Shown piece by piece: positions 1 through 9,761 of a stretch of DNA of 64,000 bases. The notes beneath the pieces are model-generated. The model ran no database searches. It was not told the origin of the DNA and saw nothing but the letters and a program-made list of their open reading frames with translations. The first letter of the stretch is position 1; each line of letters opens with the position of its first letter. The position numbers and the translations under genes are program-made. The stretch is from Pseudomonas putida (GTDB lineage Bacteria > Pseudomonadota > Gammaproteobacteria > Pseudomonadales > Pseudomonadaceae): NCBI RefSeq assembly GCF_009883635.2, contig NZ_CP026115.2:2666001-2730000 (forward strand), read 5' to 3'.

Positions 1-1
1 T

Positions 2-214
2 GTACGGCGCAGTCGCGAAACACTTTTGCCCCTGGCCGAGGACCGGGTACGCCTCGCTCTGGCGGACTACCGCGCCGGTAATTCGCCGTTGAGTGAAGTG
101 CTGTCGGCACGCCGGCAGCGTGTGGAAGCGCTGCTACAGGATGTGGACCTGCAAGGACAGTTGGCGGCAACAGCAGCGCGTCTGCATTTCGTTTATGGAG
201 AGGTGCGGGCATGA
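2..214 (+). CDS. Outer-membrane efflux protein (TolC/CusC family), C-terminal fragment
   Basis: Only the last ~70 codons are present; the gene begins upstream of the window and its frame is open from base 2. The visible part is an amphipathic helix rich in Ala, Arg and Gln (LADYRAGNSPLSEVLSARRQ), which fits the last coiled-coil helix of the periplasmic barrel in TolC-family proteins. The stop overlaps the ATG of the next gene by 4 bases, so it belongs to the same operon as the adaptor and the RND pump and should be the outer-membrane channel of that tripartite system. The family call depends on this context as much as on the short sequence. Confidence 0.75.
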   Translation, partial: VRRSRETLLPLAEDRVRLALADYRAGNSPLSEVLSARRQRVEALLQDVDLQGQLAATAARLHFVYGEVRA

Positions 215-1674
215 GGAATAGGTCGATTGGTTTGCTCGTGGCTGCTGCCCTTGCTATTGGGATAGGCGCGGGCTTCTGGCTAGGTGGAAGAGGTGCGTAT
301 TCCTCATCCCAGCCAGTAGGTGAGGAAAAAAAAGCGCTGTACTGGTATGACCCGATGTATCCCCAGCAGCACTTCCCGGCGCCCGGAAAATCGCCGTTCA
401 TGGACATGCCGCTCGTGCCCAAGTATTCGGATGACACGGCTGGCGAGGAGCAGCCTGCGGTTCAGGTCTCGGCTGGGCTCCAGCAAAACCTTGGGATTCG
501 ATTGGCGACGGTGACGGCTGGCCGGCTAGAACGGACCCTGAGTGTGAGCGGCGTTCTAACGTTCGACGAACGCGACTTCAGCGTATTGCAGGCCCGGACT
601 GGCGGCTACGTCGAGCGCGTCTATGGTCGAGCGACGGGCGACATCGTTGCCAAAGGGGCTCCTCTAGCCGATGTGCTAACCCCGGAGTGGGCTGGTTTGC
701 AGGAGGAATACCTGGCGCTGCGGCATTCCGGCGACACGCAGCTGACGGCGGCGGCACGACAGCGGCTTGTGCTCGCCGGCATGCCGGCCGACCTGATCAA
801 CCGGGTCGCGAGCACTGGGAAGGTGCAGCTCTCGGTCACACTCTCCGCACCCATGGCCGGAGTCATCCAGGTTCTCGATTTGCGACCCGGAATGACGTTG
901 ACGCCGGGGGCTACCTTGGCGAGGATCAATGGAGTGGCCAACGTCTGGCTGGAAGCGGCTGTGCCGGAAGCCCAGGCTCAAGGTCTTCGCGAAGGCCAGC
1001 CTGTGCGGGCGCAATTGCCAGCGTTCCCAGGCGATCCCATACCGGGCAAGTTGACCGCGTTGCTCGCCGATGCCGATTTGCAGAGCCGCACGTTGCGCCT
1101 GCGTATCGAGTTGCCCAACCCGGATGGACGGCTTCGTCCTGGGATGACCGCTCAAGTGGCTCTCCATCCCGGCGAGTCTTCCGAGCAAAGCCTCTTGGTG
1201 CCTGCCGAGGCGGTCATCCGCACCGGCAAGCGAGACCTGTTGATGCTGGCTGAAGACGGTGGTCGCTTCCGGCCGGTGGAAGTCGTGTTGGGCCAGGAGA
1301 GCAGAGGGAAAGTTGCGGTGTTGCAGGGCCTTCAGCCAGGACAGCGCATCGTCGCGTCCGGGCAATTCCTGTTGGACTCCGACGCTAATTTGAAAGGCAT
1401 CGAGGCGGCGACGGCGCAGGATAGTCAGCCTAATGCGGGGCCAGCCCTGCATGAAGCGGATGGCCGTGTCGTGCAGATAGACGGCACCCAGCTCACCGTT
1501 GCCCACGGTCCTTTCATCACCCTGGGCATGCCAGGGATGACCATGACCTTTCCTGTGGTTGATCAGTCTCTCCTTGATGGCCTCAAGGTCGGTGCGCAGA
1601 TTCGCTTTGGCATACGCGAACGCGACGAGGGCATGGTAGTTGAGCAGATCAACGTGGTGGAGGGCCAACCATGA
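211..1674 (+). CDS. cusB: CusB-like periplasmic adaptor with extra metal-binding domains at both ends
   Basis: 487-residue membrane-fusion protein of a heavy-metal RND efflux system; it links the inner-membrane pump to the outer-membrane channel. A single N-terminal membrane/signal segment (about residues 8-26) is followed by a heavy-metal-binding domain (about 44-72, [10 protein letters not shown] ... MDMPLVPKY), then the usual adaptor hairpin, lipoyl and beta-barrel domains. The last ~70 residues (from about 417) form a second, CusF-like domain with HGPF and GMPGMTMTF, resembling the separate CusF gene two genes downstream. In this fused copy the tryptophan of the usual W-x-x-M-x-M metal site is replaced. 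It overlaps both neighbours by 4 bases, indicating tight translational coupling. Copper/silver specificity is inferred from the CusF-type domains. Confidence 0.9.
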   Translation: MRNRSIGLLVAAALAIGIGAGFWLGGRGAYSSSQPVGEEKKALYWYDPMYPQQHFPAPGKSPFMDMPLVPKYSDDTAGEEQPAVQVSAGLQQNLGIRLATVTAGRLERTLSVSGVLTFDERDFSVLQARTGGYVERVYGRATGDIVAKGAPLADVLTPEWAGLQEEYLALRHSGDTQLTAAARQRLVLAGMPADLINRVASTGKVQLSVTLSAPMAGVIQVLDLRPGMTLTPGATLARINGVANVWLEAAVPEAQAQGLREGQPVRAQLPAFPGDPIPGKLTALLADADLQSRTLRLRIELPNPDGRLRPGMTAQVALHPGESSEQSLLVPAEAVIRTGKRDLLMLAEDGGRFRPVEVVLGQESRGKVAVLQGLQPGQRIVASGQFLLDSDANLKGIEAATAQDSQPNAGPALHEADGRVVQIDGTQLTVAHGPFITLGMPGMTMTFPVVDQSLLDGLKVGAQIRFGIRERDEGMVVEQINVVEGQP

Positions 1675-4600
1675 TTGCCAAACTGATCCGCTGGTCGGTA
1701 GGCAACCGTGTGCTGGTGCTCCTCGCCACGCTGTTTCTGGTGGCATGGGGCTTCGTCTCGGTGCGTAGCCTGCCAATCGACGCCTTGCCCGACCTGTCGG
1801 ACGTGCAGGTGATCATCCGCACGTCCTACCCAGGCCAGGCTCCCCAAATCGTTGAGAATCAGGTGACCTATCCGCTGACCACAACCATGCTCTCGGTTCC
1901 GGGGGCCAAAACGGTACGCGGTTTCTCCGCCTTCGGTGACAGCTTCGTCTACGTGCTGTTCGAGGACGGCACCGATCTGTATTGGGCGCGCTCACGGGTG
2001 CTTGAGTACCTGAGCCAGGCGCAATCGCGATTACCTGAGGCAGCCAAGCCGGTACTGGGCCCGGATGCCACCGGAGTGGGCTGGATTTATCAGTATGCGT
2101 TGGTCGATCGCAACGGCGGCCATGACCTGTCGCAACTGCGCAGCCTGCAGGACTGGTTCCTGCGCTATGAGCTCAAGACCCTGCCGGATGTCGCTGAGGT
2201 AGCCACCATCGGCGGTATGGTCAAGCAGTACCAAGTCGTCCTCGATCCGCTGCGCATGGCCAGCCTCGGTATCACCCAGGCTGAGGTGGTTGAGGCTATA
2301 GGCAAGGCCAACCAGGAGACCGGTGGCGGTGTACTGGAGCAGGGCGAAGCGGAGTTCATGGTACGTGCGGCCGGCTACCTGCGATCGCTGGATGATTTCA
2401 GAGCGATACCGCTGCGACTGGCTACCAAGGGCGTGCCGGTGACATTAGGCGACGTCGCTACGGTGCAGATAGGTCCGGAAGCCCGCAGAGGCATAGGCGA
2501 ACTGGACGGCCTCGGCGAAGCCGTAGGAGGGGTGGTGATCCTGCGCAGCGGGAAGAATGCTCGTGAGGCCATCGGGCACGTCAAGGCCAAGCTAGAAACC
2601 CTGAAGAAAGGCCTGCCAGCCGGGGTGGAGCTTGTCACCGTCTACGACCGCAGCCAGTTGATCGACCGTGCCGTGGAGAACCTCAGTCACAAGCTGATCG
2701 AGGAATTCGTAGTAGTGGCGTTGGTATGCGCAGCGTTTCTCTGGCACCTGCGCTCGTCGTTGGTGGCTATCGTGTCGCTTCCCGTGGGAATCTTGATTGC
2801 GCTGATTGTCATGCGTCATCAGGGTATCAATGCCAACATCATGTCCCTTGGCGGAATCGCTATTGCCATCGGTGCAATGGTGGACGCTGCCGTGGTCATG
2901 ATCGAGAACGCCCACAAACGTGTTGAGGCTTGGCATGCCCGGCATCCTGGTCAACCCTTGCGAGGCGAAGCGCATTGGAGGGTAATGACAGAGGCGGCCG
3001 TCGAGGTAGGACCGGCACTATTCTTCAGCCTGATGATCATCACGCTATCGTTCATCCCGGTGTTCACGCTGCAAGCCCAGGAAGGGCGTCTCTTCGCACC
3101 CCTGGCCTTTACCAAGACCTACGCAATGGCAGCGGCGGCTGCGCTATCGGTGACCCTGATTCCGGTGCTGATGGGGTACTGGATCAGAGGGCCACTGCCT
3201 GCGGAACAGCGCAACCCGCTCAACCGGGGCCTCATCCGGCTGTACCGTCCGGCATTAGAGGTCGTCCTGCGCCGGCCTCTGGTTACCCTCGCTGGAGCAT
3301 TGCTCATCCTGCTCAGCAGTCTGTGGCCCTTGAATCATCTTGGGGGCGAGTTCCTTCCTCCGCTCGATGAAGGTGATCTGCTTTACATGCCTTCAGCCTT
3401 GCCTGGACTCTCGGCGCAGAAAGCTTCAGAGCTGTTGCAGCGAACGGATCGTCTGATTCGAACTGTTCCCGAGGTGGCCAGTGTCTTTGGTAAAGCCGGC
3501 CGCGCCGAGTCCGCTACCGACCCGGCACCGCTGGAGATGTTCGAGACCATCGTTCGGCTCAAGCCCAAGAGTGAGTGGCGTCCAGGAATGACCACGGAGA
3601 AGCTCATCGAGGAGCTTGATCGCACTGTGCGTGTGCCTGGGCTGACCAACATCTGGATCCCGCCCATCCGCAACCGCATCGATATGCTGGCCACCGGTAT
3701 CAAGAGCCCAATAGGCGTCAAGGTGGCCGGCAGCGACCTAGACCAGATAGACCGGGCTACCCTCGCTGTGGAGCGGGCAGCGAAAAAGGTTCCTGGAGTG
3801 ACTTCGGCGCTGGCGGAGCGTTTGACTGGTGGCCGCTACATTGATCTGGATATCGATCGCCATGCCGCTGCCCGTTACGGTCTGAACATCACCGACGTAC
3901 AGGCCCTCGTGGCTGGCGCCATTGGTGGCGAAACCATTGGAGAAACGGTTGAAGGCTTGGCCCGCTATCCCATCAGCGTGCGCTATCCACGCGAATGGCG
4001 TGATTCCGTGGAGGCGTTGCGTCAGCTGCCGATCTACACCTCGCAGGGCGGTCAGCTGACGCTCGGCAGCGTGGCCCGCATACGTATCGCTGATGGCCCG
4101 CCCATGCTTAAGAGCGAGAATGCTCGCCCCTCGGGTTGGGTGTACATCGATGTGCGCGGCCGGGATCTATCGTCTGTTGTGGCAGACCTTCGTCAGGCGA
4201 TCAACAGCGAGGTGAAGCTCGATCCAGGCATGAGCTTGAGCTACTCCGGCCAGTTCGAATACCTGGAGCGGGCGAATGCCCGTCTGGCCTGGGTGGTGCC
4301 GGCGACGCTGGCCATCATCTTCGTGCTGCTCTACCTGACCTTTGGGCGCCTCGGTGAGGCGTTGCTCATCATGGGCACACTACCGTTCGCGCTGACCGGA
4401 GGCGTTTGGCTGCTGTACCTGCTGGGCTACAACCTGTCGGTGGCCACAGGCGTTGGTTTCATTGCCCTGGCCGGCGTAGCGGCGGAGTTCGGAGTGATCA
4501 TGCTCATCTACCTGAATAACGCTTGGGCTGAGCGTCAAGCCAAAGGCGAAACCACACGAACAGCGCTGCTCGACGCGATCCGTGAGGGCGCGGTGCAACG

Positions 4601-4829
4601 CATCAGGCCCAAGGCAATGACTGTGGCGGTCATCGTTGCAGGCTTGCTGCCCATCCTCTGGAGCAGCGGTACCGGCAGCGAGGTCATGAGCCGCATCGCG
4701 GTTCCCATGGTGGGCGGCATGCTCACCGCCCCCTTGCTTTCCCTTTTTGTAATCCCTGCGGCGTACTGGCTGATCCGTCGCCGCGAACTTGCTGTAACTA
4801 CCCCCAACCTCTCAGGAGAAATCCAATGA
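1671..4829 (+). CDS. cusA: CusA-like heavy-metal RND efflux pump
   Basis: 1052-residue inner-membrane proton-driven pump, full length for the HME-RND family. The N-terminus has the family pattern [17 protein letters not shown], then large periplasmic loops, a central membrane bundle with [17 protein letters not shown] (the segment carrying the proton-relay acidic residue in this family), a second periplasmic region, and a C-terminal bundle ending near residue 1040. It exports Cu(I)/Ag(I) from the periplasm or cytoplasm through the adaptor and outer-membrane channel. It lies between cusB-like and cusF-like genes with 4-base overlaps on each side. The CusF partners favour copper/silver over Co/Zn/Cd (CzcA-type) export, but substrate cannot be fixed from sequence alone. 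Confidence 0.93.
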   Translation: MIAKLIRWSVGNRVLVLLATLFLVAWGFVSVRSLPIDALPDLSDVQVIIRTSYPGQAPQIVENQVTYPLTTTMLSVPGAKTVRGFSAFGDSFVYVLFEDGTDLYWARSRVLEYLSQAQSRLPEAAKPVLGPDATGVGWIYQYALVDRNGGHDLSQLRSLQDWFLRYELKTLPDVAEVATIGGMVKQYQVVLDPLRMASLGITQAEVVEAIGKANQETGGGVLEQGEAEFMVRAAGYLRSLDDFRAIPLRLATKGVPVTLGDVATVQIGPEARRGIGELDGLGEAVGGVVILRSGKNAREAIGHVKAKLETLKKGLPAGVELVTVYDRSQLIDRAVENLSHKLIEEFVVVALVCAAFLWHLRSSLVAIVSLPVGILIALIVMRHQGINANIMSLGGIAIAIGAMVDAAVVMIENAHKRVEAWHARHPGQPLRGEAHWRVMTEAAVEVGPALFFSLMIITLSFIPVFTLQAQEGRLFAPLAFTKTYAMAAAAALSVTLIPVLMGYWIRGPLPAEQRNPLNRGLIRLYRPALEVVLRRPLVTLAGALLILLSSLWPLNHLGGEFLPPLDEGDLLYMPSALPGLSAQKASELLQRTDRLIRTVPEVASVFGKAGRAESATDPAPLEMFETIVRLKPKSEWRPGMTTEKLIEELDRTVRVPGLTNIWIPPIRNRIDMLATGIKSPIGVKVAGSDLDQIDRATLAVERAAKKVPGVTSALAERLTGGRYIDLDIDRHAAARYGLNITDVQALVAGAIGGETIGETVEGLARYPISVRYPREWRDSVEALRQLPIYTSQGGQLTLGSVARIRIADGPPMLKSENARPSGWVYIDVRGRDLSSVVADLRQAINSEVKLDPGMSLSYSGQFEYLERANARLAWVVPATLAIIFVLLYLTFGRLGEALLIMGTLPFALTGGVWLLYLLGYNLSVATGVGFIALAGVAAEFGVIMLIYLNNAWAERQAKGETTRTALLDAIREGAVQRIRPKAMTVAVIVAGLLPILWSSGTGSEVMSRIAVPMVGGMLTAPLLSLFVIPAAYWLIRRRELAVTTPNLSGEIQ

Positions 4830-5179
4830 AAAAGCTAATTGTCATCGCAGGCCTGGTCACCGCTTTTGCCACCAGTGTGCATGCCCAGGACATGGATGGT
4901 ATGGACATGAAGAAAATGCCAGCCTCCGCCGAGGGGGGCCAAGGGAGCCAGGCGGCTCCCACTGCGCATGCTGAGGGGACAATAAAGGCGCTGGATCTTC
5001 AAAGCGGGAAAATCACCTTAGCGCACGGCCCGGTAGCAGAGCTCAAATGGCCGGCGATGACCATGGGCTTCCAATCTGAGCCTGCACAGCTGAAGGGCTT
5101 GAACGTAGGCGACAAGGTGAAATTTGGGTTCCGCATGGAGGGAAGCTCCGCGAAAATCGTGAGCATCCAGAAGCAGTGA
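4826..5179 (+). CDS. cusF: CusF-like periplasmic copper/silver chaperone
   Basis: 117-residue protein with a signal peptide (residues 1-20, cleavage after VHA). A Met/Asp-rich stretch ([10 protein letters not shown]) is followed by a small OB-fold domain. The CusF metal ligands are visible: H67 in LAHGP, and W75, M78 and M80 in WPAMTM, the arrangement that binds Cu(I)/Ag(I) with a cation-pi contact from Trp. It would hand metal to the CusB/CusA pump. Its ATG overlaps the cusA stop; a clear AGGAG ribosome-binding site lies just upstream inside cusA. Last gene of the operon by spacing. Confidence 0.9.
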   Translation: MKKLIVIAGLVTAFATSVHAQDMDGMDMKKMPASAEGGQGSQAAPTAHAEGTIKALDLQSGKITLAHGPVAELKWPAMTMGFQSEPAQLKGLNVGDKVKFGFRMEGSSAKIVSIQKQ

Positions 5180-5234
5180 TTGAAAAGCCTTGAATGATCG
5201 GGCACGCCTTCATACTGAGATGATTCGGACAAGC

Positions 5235-5248
5235 TTACAGAAATGTAA
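5235..5248. promoter_or_regulatory. Palindrome TTACA-N4-TGTAA upstream of the Csp-like gene
   Basis: Perfect inverted repeat TTACA GAAA TGTAA, about 90 bases upstream of the cysteine-rich copper protein gene. The same palindrome with another spacer (TCTT) lies at 6203-6216 upstream of the DUF2790 gene. It resembles the inverted half-sites of copper-responsive OmpR-type regulators (CopR/CusR group). The regulator assignment is inference; the repeat itself is directly visible. Confidence 0.5.
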
Positions 5249-5339
5249 TCAATCTTCAGGAACCCCTCAGGTCGAACGCTACATACCGTCATGAGACGGT
5301 GCACTGGCATCACATCGACCCGATACCGGAGATATGATC

Positions 5340-5666
5340 ATGAACAGTAGCTTTGATGAATGCATCTCGGAATGCCTGCGCTGTGCGCTGGCCTGTGAAG
5401 GCTGCGCGTCAGCCTGCCTGCAAGAGCAGGACGTAAAAATGATGGCTGACTGCATCAAGTTGGACAGGGATTGCGCAGATATGTGCAGGCTGGCGGCTAC
5501 CTTGATGGCACGAGAAAGCATGCTCGCCAAGGAATTTTGTGCGTTGTGCGCCAGGATTTGCCGCGCCTGCGGGGAGGAGTGCAGTAAGCACACGGCAGAC
5601 CACTGTCAGCATTGCGCACAAGCCTGTTTGGCCTGCGCACAATCCTGCGAAGCAATGGCTGCCTAA
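5340..5666 (+). CDS. Cysteine-rich four-helix-bundle copper-storage-like protein (Csp/DUF326 type)
   Basis: 108 residues containing 19 cysteines in repeated CxxC and CxxxC spacing (DEC..EC..C...C..C...C and later CxxC pairs), the pattern of Csp proteins, which store many Cu(I) ions on the inner face of a four-helix bundle. No signal peptide is visible, so it should be cytosolic, like Csp3. The start at 5340 is preferred over the ATG at 5334 because GGAG at 5328-5331 sits 8 bases before it and only 2 bases before the other. It stands alone behind its own palindromic site and follows a copper efflux operon, consistent with copper buffering. Confidence 0.85.
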   Translation: MNSSFDECISECLRCALACEGCASACLQEQDVKMMADCIKLDRDCADMCRLAATLMARESMLAKEFCALCARICRACGEECSKHTADHCQHCAQACLACAQSCEAMAA

Positions 5667-5672
5667 TTAATT

Positions 5673-5726
5673 TCGACCGACCGTCGTTCTTTTGCAAAGT
5701 ACTTAGGGAAGACCTCGGTCGGTCGA
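5673..5726. repeat. Inverted repeat TCGACCGACCG / CGGTCGGTCGA
   Basis: Perfect 11-base arms at 5673-5683 and 5716-5726 enclose 32 bases in the gap between the Csp-like and DUF2790 genes. There is no T-run, so it is a poor intrinsic terminator. It could be a regulator site or a trace of a small mobile element. Just beyond it GATCAGCTG occurs twice (from about 5747 and 5766). Confidence 0.4.
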
Positions 5727-5801
5727 TCACAAGCCCCCTGGCGGCCGATCAGCTGGCGCTACTGGTGATCAGCTGACTTCAAGAATTAACCTGTGCTTCG
5801 G

Positions 5802-6134
5802 TCAGTTTTGACCCCTGCAGTTAATTCCGGCAGTGCGATATTCAAGGATTTTCAGCTCTCCTGTTGAGTCCTCGTAATTCATCTGTGCCGGCATCACGTC
5901 GCAGCTGCCGTTGGTCGAAGTCCTGCTGATGACTCTCGCCACGTCCAGCTTCATTCCATAGCGATAATGGATCACCTCAGGTGGCTTTTTTCCATTGGCC
6001 GCTGCGTATGCACGCATAGCCTGCTCATTCGCCTGAATCATTTTTCCGTGCAAACGATCAGAACCTCCTTCGGAAAAAGCGGATGAGGAGGCGATTAAGA
6101 GAAGTAGGCCGGCGATGCATTTGGCTTTGATCAT
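5802..6134 (-). CDS. DUF2790 small periplasmic protein
   Basis: 110 residues with a signal peptide (about 1-21, ending SAFSE). The mature part contains the features of the Pseudomonas DUF2790 family: YRYGMKLDVARVI, then CDVMPAQMNYEDS, then EYRTAGINC, with two cysteines likely to form a disulfide. Function is not established; family members are often found near copper genes. Here the gene faces the Csp-like gene tail to tail and has the TTACA-N4-TGTAA palindrome 69 bases upstream, suggesting shared copper control. Confidence 0.75.
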   Translation of the reverse strand: MIKAKCIAGLLLLIASSSAFSEGGSDRLHGKMIQANEQAMRAYAAANGKKPPEVIHYRYGMKLDVARVISRTSTNGSCDVMPAQMNYEDSTGELKILEYRTAGINCRGQN

Positions 6135-6202
6135 TTCAATTACTCCATGAAAACATGACTGCAGCCTAAGGCCCGGTAGCTGTCATCCATGTGATCCAGG
6201 CA

Positions 6203-6216
6203 TTACATCTTTGTAA
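6203..6216. promoter_or_regulatory. Second TTACA-N4-TGTAA palindrome, upstream of the DUF2790 gene
   Basis: TTACA TCTT TGTAA, same arms and spacing as the site at 5235-5248. It is placed to control the minus-strand DUF2790 gene that starts at 6134. Two copies next to two copper-associated genes suggest one regulator, probably of the CopR/CusR type (inference). Confidence 0.5.
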
Positions 6217-6266
6217 GGCTGTGCTGGGTTGACAGCGCTATTCCCTCATAGACAGTTTGCGGGTGC

Positions 6267-6687
6267 CTAAGGTAAAGCCGACACGGGACAGAGCTTTTCA
6301 AACTCTGCGGAGTTGGAAATCACCCTAGGGGCTAGGGATCGCTCTCTGCGCTCATATCCCCGAGCCTCGAATAAATCGGGCGCAATTGTGGTCCGCAGAG
6401 GCTTTAAGCCCCGTCGGCTTCGGCTATGCGTTCAAGTGCTCTAAGCAGCAAGGTACCGACCCCGGATCCTCTTTCCCAGGATCCACAACCAGCGAACGAA
6501 TTAGACGAGCCTGGCCATCCTTCGATGCCCCATATCCCAGTTCCGTTTCTCCACGGTGAAAGGAATAGAACATGCGGTCGTGCTGCAGAAGGTCCGGGGT
6601 AGGCAAGCCGGCTGCGGAAAGATACTCATCCAACCCCTGGATCTGATCGGCACCAAGCAATCGGAGAGACATCTCAGGGTGGTTCAT
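6267..6687 (-). pseudogene. Frameshifted ArsN2-like GNAT N-acetyltransferase
   Basis: The reading frame from 6687 gives an ArsN2-type start (SAAGLPTPDLL, then RLIRSLVVDP) but runs out of frame after the VVDP strand. Continuing in a second frame gives ERGSGVGTLLLRALERIAEA, the acetyl-CoA-binding motif (R/Q-x-x-G-x-G/A) expected at exactly this point. A further shift near 6405 gives the family C-terminus, TTIAPDLFEARGYERRER then APRVISNSAEFEKLCP, ending at a TAG at 6267-6269. Two frameshifts therefore break an otherwise recognisable gene of ~140 codons. It diverges from arsR. An intact acetyltransferase of the other ArsN type lies at the end of the ars operon, which may have relaxed selection on this copy. 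Sequencing error is the alternative. Confidence 0.75.
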
Positions 6688-6798
6688 CGTGGACTCGATG
6701 GGAAGGGAATCAATATCCGGATAAGGGCGCGAACCCTGGATTTTGCCTCCTACTGTGACTCGGTCATCTGGTCAGTGAATTAATATCTGCTTTACCGT

Positions 6799-6834
6799 AT
6801 ATCTGAATGGTCATATATTCGAGCCTCCAGATAT
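6799..6834. promoter_or_regulatory. Candidate ArsR operator/promoter
   Basis: ATATCTG at 6799-6805 and CAGATAT at 6828-6834 form a 7-base inverted repeat 34 bases upstream of the arsR start, with another ATATCTG at 6783-6789. The interval is AT-rich (TCATATATTCG). Position and symmetry fit the autoregulatory operator of an ArsR repressor; the exact site is inferred. Confidence 0.4.
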
Positions 6835-6867
6835 GAGCCGCCCGTGCTGCGTTCCCCAGGAGGTCAA

Positions 6868-7224
6868 ATGCGGGAAACCCTAACCCCCCCCATCGTTTTT
6901 AAATGTCTCGCTGACGAAACACGAGCCCGGATGACCTTGCTGATCGCCAGTGAAGGCGAGCTATGCGTATGTGAGTTGACCTGCGCACTCGACCTCAGCC
7001 AGCCGAAGATTTCTCGGCATCTTGCTCAATTGCGAGAAGCCGGAATCCTCATGGACCGGCGGCAGGGACAATGGGTGTATTACCGCCTCAATCCGTCCTT
7101 GCCAGAATGGGTGCAGATGATGCTCAAGAGTGTTGTCGATGCAAACGCCCAGTGGCTAAGCGCCGATGCTGTGCGCCTTGCTGAAATGGGCGAGCGTCCA
7201 CAAAGCCCTGCTGCTTGTGCTTGA
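6868..7224 (+). CDS. arsR: ArsR-type arsenite-responsive repressor
   Basis: 118-residue winged-helix protein. The metalloid site ELCVCEL (adjacent cysteines in the alpha-3 region) and the recognition helix LSQPKISRHLAQLREAG are both plain, followed by the wing RRQGQWVYYRL. It represses the operon until As(III)/Sb(III) binds the cysteines. ATG 6868 is chosen over the GTG at 6844 because AGGAGG at 6858-6863 precedes it by 4 bases. It is the first gene of a seven-gene ars operon read in one direction. Confidence 0.93.
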   Translation: MRETLTPPIVFKCLADETRARMTLLIASEGELCVCELTCALDLSQPKISRHLAQLREAGILMDRRQGQWVYYRLNPSLPEWVQMMLKSVVDANAQWLSADAVRLAEMGERPQSPAACA

Positions 7225-7251
7225 TTTTCACTTCGCTGACTGAGTTGAGCC

Positions 7252-8535
7252 ATGTTCATCGCATTTTTGATTTTTCTCGCAACGATCGTTCTGGTGATCT
7301 GGCAGCCAAAGGGTCTGGGGGTGGGCTGGAGCGCTGGTCTAGGGGCGGTCGTGGCGCTACTGGCGGGCGTAGTGAATCTGTCTGATATCCCAGTGGTGTG
7401 GCAGATAGTATGGAACGCCACCGCAACGTTTATCGCTGTCATCATCATCAGCCTTTTGCTGGATGAGGCGGGTTTCTTCGAATGGGCAGCGTTGCATGTG
7501 GCCCGCTGGGGCAACGGCAGTACCCGCAAGCTGTTCGCTTTCATCATTCTCCTGGGAGCAGCAGTGTCGGCGTTATTCGCCAATGATGGCGCAGCGCTGA
7601 TCCTGACGCCGATCGTTATCGCCATGCTGCTTGCCCTGCGTTTTTCCCCGGCGGCGACGTTGGCATTTGTCATGGCAGCAGGTTTTATCGCCGATACCGC
7701 GAGCCTGCCGCTGGTGGTGTCCAACCTGGTGAACATCGTTTCCGCCGACTACTTTGGCATCGGTTTCAGCGAGTACGCCTCGATCATGGTGCCGGTGAAC
7801 CTGGTCAGTATCGCCGCCACGCTGGGAATGCTGCTGTGGTTCTTCCGCAAGGACCTGCCGCGAACCTATGAACTCGACCAACTGAAGGCTCCCGAAGCCG
7901 CTATCCGCGACAAGGCGACGTTCGTTGCCGGCTGGTGGGTGCTTGCGCTGTTGCTGGTCGGCTTCTTCGCCATCGAGCCGCTGGGCGTTCCGATCAGCGC
8001 CATCGCTGCTGCCTGTGCGCTGATCCTCTACCTGATCGCTGCGCATGGGCACGTGATCTCAACCCGCAAGGTGCTCAAGGACGCGCCTTGGCAGGTCGTG
8101 GTGTTCTCGCTTGGCATGTACCTGGTGGTCTATGGCCTGCGTAATGCCGGCCTCACCGACTACCTGACGCAGATCCTCAATGTCTTCACCGGCTACGGGG
8201 TCTGGGGCGCATCCCTCGGGACGGGGCTGCTCGCCGCTGGCCTGTCGTCGGTCATGAACAACATGCCCACTGTACTGGTAGGAGCTTTGTCGATCCATTC
8301 CGCCGAGGCCACTGGCATCGTGCGTGAGGCCATGATCTACGCCAACGTCATCGGCTGTGACCTCGGTCCGAAAATCACCCCAATCGGCAGCCTGGCCACC
8401 TTGCTGTGGCTGCACGTGCTGGCCCGCAAAAACATCGTTATCACCTGGGGTTACTACTTCCGCACCGGTATCGTCCTGACGCTGCCGATCCTGCTTGCCA
8501 CCTTGGCCGCATTGGCCATACGCCTGAGCTTTTGA
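7252..8535 (+). CDS. arsB: ArsB arsenite/antimonite efflux antiporter
   Basis: 427-residue polytopic inner-membrane protein with about 12 hydrophobic segments. Family landmarks include the [15 protein letters not shown] loop and [20 protein letters not shown] with the following [22 protein letters not shown]. Length matches the ArsB family (~429) rather than ACR3 (~350). It exports As(III)/Sb(III) in exchange for protons. It lies 27 bases after arsR and 14 bases before arsC, so it is co-transcribed. Confidence 0.95.
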   Translation: MFIAFLIFLATIVLVIWQPKGLGVGWSAGLGAVVALLAGVVNLSDIPVVWQIVWNATATFIAVIIISLLLDEAGFFEWAALHVARWGNGSTRKLFAFIILLGAAVSALFANDGAALILTPIVIAMLLALRFSPAATLAFVMAAGFIADTASLPLVVSNLVNIVSADYFGIGFSEYASIMVPVNLVSIAATLGMLLWFFRKDLPRTYELDQLKAPEAAIRDKATFVAGWWVLALLLVGFFAIEPLGVPISAIAAACALILYLIAAHGHVISTRKVLKDAPWQVVVFSLGMYLVVYGLRNAGLTDYLTQILNVFTGYGVWGASLGTGLLAAGLSSVMNNMPTVLVGALSIHSAEATGIVREAMIYANVIGCDLGPKITPIGSLATLLWLHVLARKNIVITWGYYFRTGIVLTLPILLATLAALAIRLSF

Positions 8536-8549
8536 ACCGGAGATATCTG

Positions 8550-9020
8550 ATGAAAGTCTTGTTCATGTGCACCCACAACAGCTGCCGCAGCATCCTGTCC
8601 GAGGCGCTGTTCAATCATCTGGCCCCCGAGGGTATGGAAGCTGTGAGCTCGGGTAGCTTCCCAAGCGGCAAGGTCAATGAGCGGGCGCTGAAGACCTTGG
8701 AAGCCGCCGGTATCCCCACCGCTGGTCTTTCAAGCAAGGCCTCGGATGTCTTCGAGAGCTCTCCTCCCGACATAGTCGTCACCGTGTGCGATCGAGCTGC
8801 CGGCGAAGCCTGCCCGATCTTCTTCGGTCCATCGCTCAAAGCCCACTGGGGCCTGGCCGACCCTTCGGCGGTTACCGGCAGTGAGGCGGAAATCGAACAA
8901 GCCTTCCAGACCACACTTGCGAAGATCGATGAGCGCGTGCGCGCTTTCATTGCGCTGCCCTTCTCGCAACTGAGCCAGGACGAACTGAAAGCCGAACTTG
9001 CTCGCATCGGCGCGCTGTAG
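8550..9020 (+). CDS. arsC: ArsC arsenate reductase (low-molecular-weight phosphatase fold)
   Basis: 156 residues. The N-terminal P-loop CTHNSCRS (C7 to S14) is the anion-binding catalytic loop of the LMW-phosphatase-type reductases. The second and third redox cysteines are seen in [11 protein letters not shown]. It reduces As(V) to As(III), which ArsB exports. The start at 8550 is preferred over upstream starts inside arsB because of CCGGAGAT just before it and because homologous proteins begin at this MKVLFMC. Confidence 0.93.
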   Translation: MKVLFMCTHNSCRSILSEALFNHLAPEGMEAVSSGSFPSGKVNERALKTLEAAGIPTAGLSSKASDVFESSPPDIVVTVCDRAAGEACPIFFGPSLKAHWGLADPSAVTGSEAEIEQAFQTTLAKIDERVRAFIALPFSQLSQDELKAELARIGAL

Positions 9021-9043
9021 GCCCTGGATCAATGGAGACTGAA

Positions 9044-9757
9044 ATGAACGACCACCTGCCAAATATCCAGCCAGAACTGATCGATCTGCCGTCGCTGGAG
9101 CGTCTGGAGCCGAAGGATCCCTCCACGCATAAACCACGCATCCTGCTGCTGTACGGATCGACCCGCGAACGCTCATTCAGCCGCTTGATGGTCCAGGAAG
9201 CTGCGCGCCTGCTGGAAGAGTTCGGCGCCGAAACCCGTATCTTCGACCCTTCCGGCCTGCCGCTCCCGGATGACGCTCCGGACTCCCACGAGAAGGTGCT
9301 GGAACTCCGCGAGCTGATGCAATGGTCCGAGGGCCAGGTGTGGTGCTCGCCCGAGCGTCACGGTTCTATGAGCGCAGTCTTTAAGGCGCAGATCGACTGG
9401 GTACCTTTGGCCATGGGCGCCGTACGTCCGACCCAGGGCAAGACATTAGCGGTGATGCAGGTTTGTGGTGGCTCGCAGTCGTTCAACGTGGTGAACCAAT
9501 TGCGCGTGCTGGGCCGTTGGATGCGCATGTTCACTATCCCTAACCAGTCGTCGGTTCCAAAAGCCTTCCTGGAGTTCGATGATGCCGGGCGCATGAAACC
9601 TTCTTCCTTCTATGACCGGCTGGTTGATGTGATGGAAGAACTGACCAAGTTCACGCTGCTATTGCGCGACCGCCAGGATTACCTGGTGGATCGCTACTCC
9701 GAGCGCAAGGAGTCGGCGGAAGAGCTGTCCAAGCGAGTCAATCTGCGGTCCATTTGA
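9044..9757 (+). CDS. arsH: ArsH NADPH-dependent FMN reductase, organoarsenical oxidase
   Basis: 237 residues from the ATG at 9044, which has GGAG 6 bases upstream; an ATG 12 bases earlier is possible. Flavodoxin-like fold with the phosphate-binding [10 protein letters not shown] and the family signature [18 protein letters not shown]. Characterised ArsH enzymes oxidise trivalent organoarsenicals (methyl- and aromatic As(III)) to less toxic pentavalent forms using NADPH and FMN. Its presence shows the operon handles organic as well as inorganic arsenic. Confidence 0.92.
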   Translation: MNDHLPNIQPELIDLPSLERLEPKDPSTHKPRILLLYGSTRERSFSRLMVQEAARLLEEFGAETRIFDPSGLPLPDDAPDSHEKVLELRELMQWSEGQVWCSPERHGSMSAVFKAQIDWVPLAMGAVRPTQGKTLAVMQVCGGSQSFNVVNQLRVLGRWMRMFTIPNQSSVPKAFLEFDDAGRMKPSSFYDRLVDVMEELTKFTLLLRDRQDYLVDRYSERKESAEELSKRVNLRSI

Positions 9758-9761
9758 GGTC

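Noticed and set aside
676..1776. 366-codon minus-strand frame opposite cusB
   Set aside because: Shadow of the adaptor gene; no motif and no start site.
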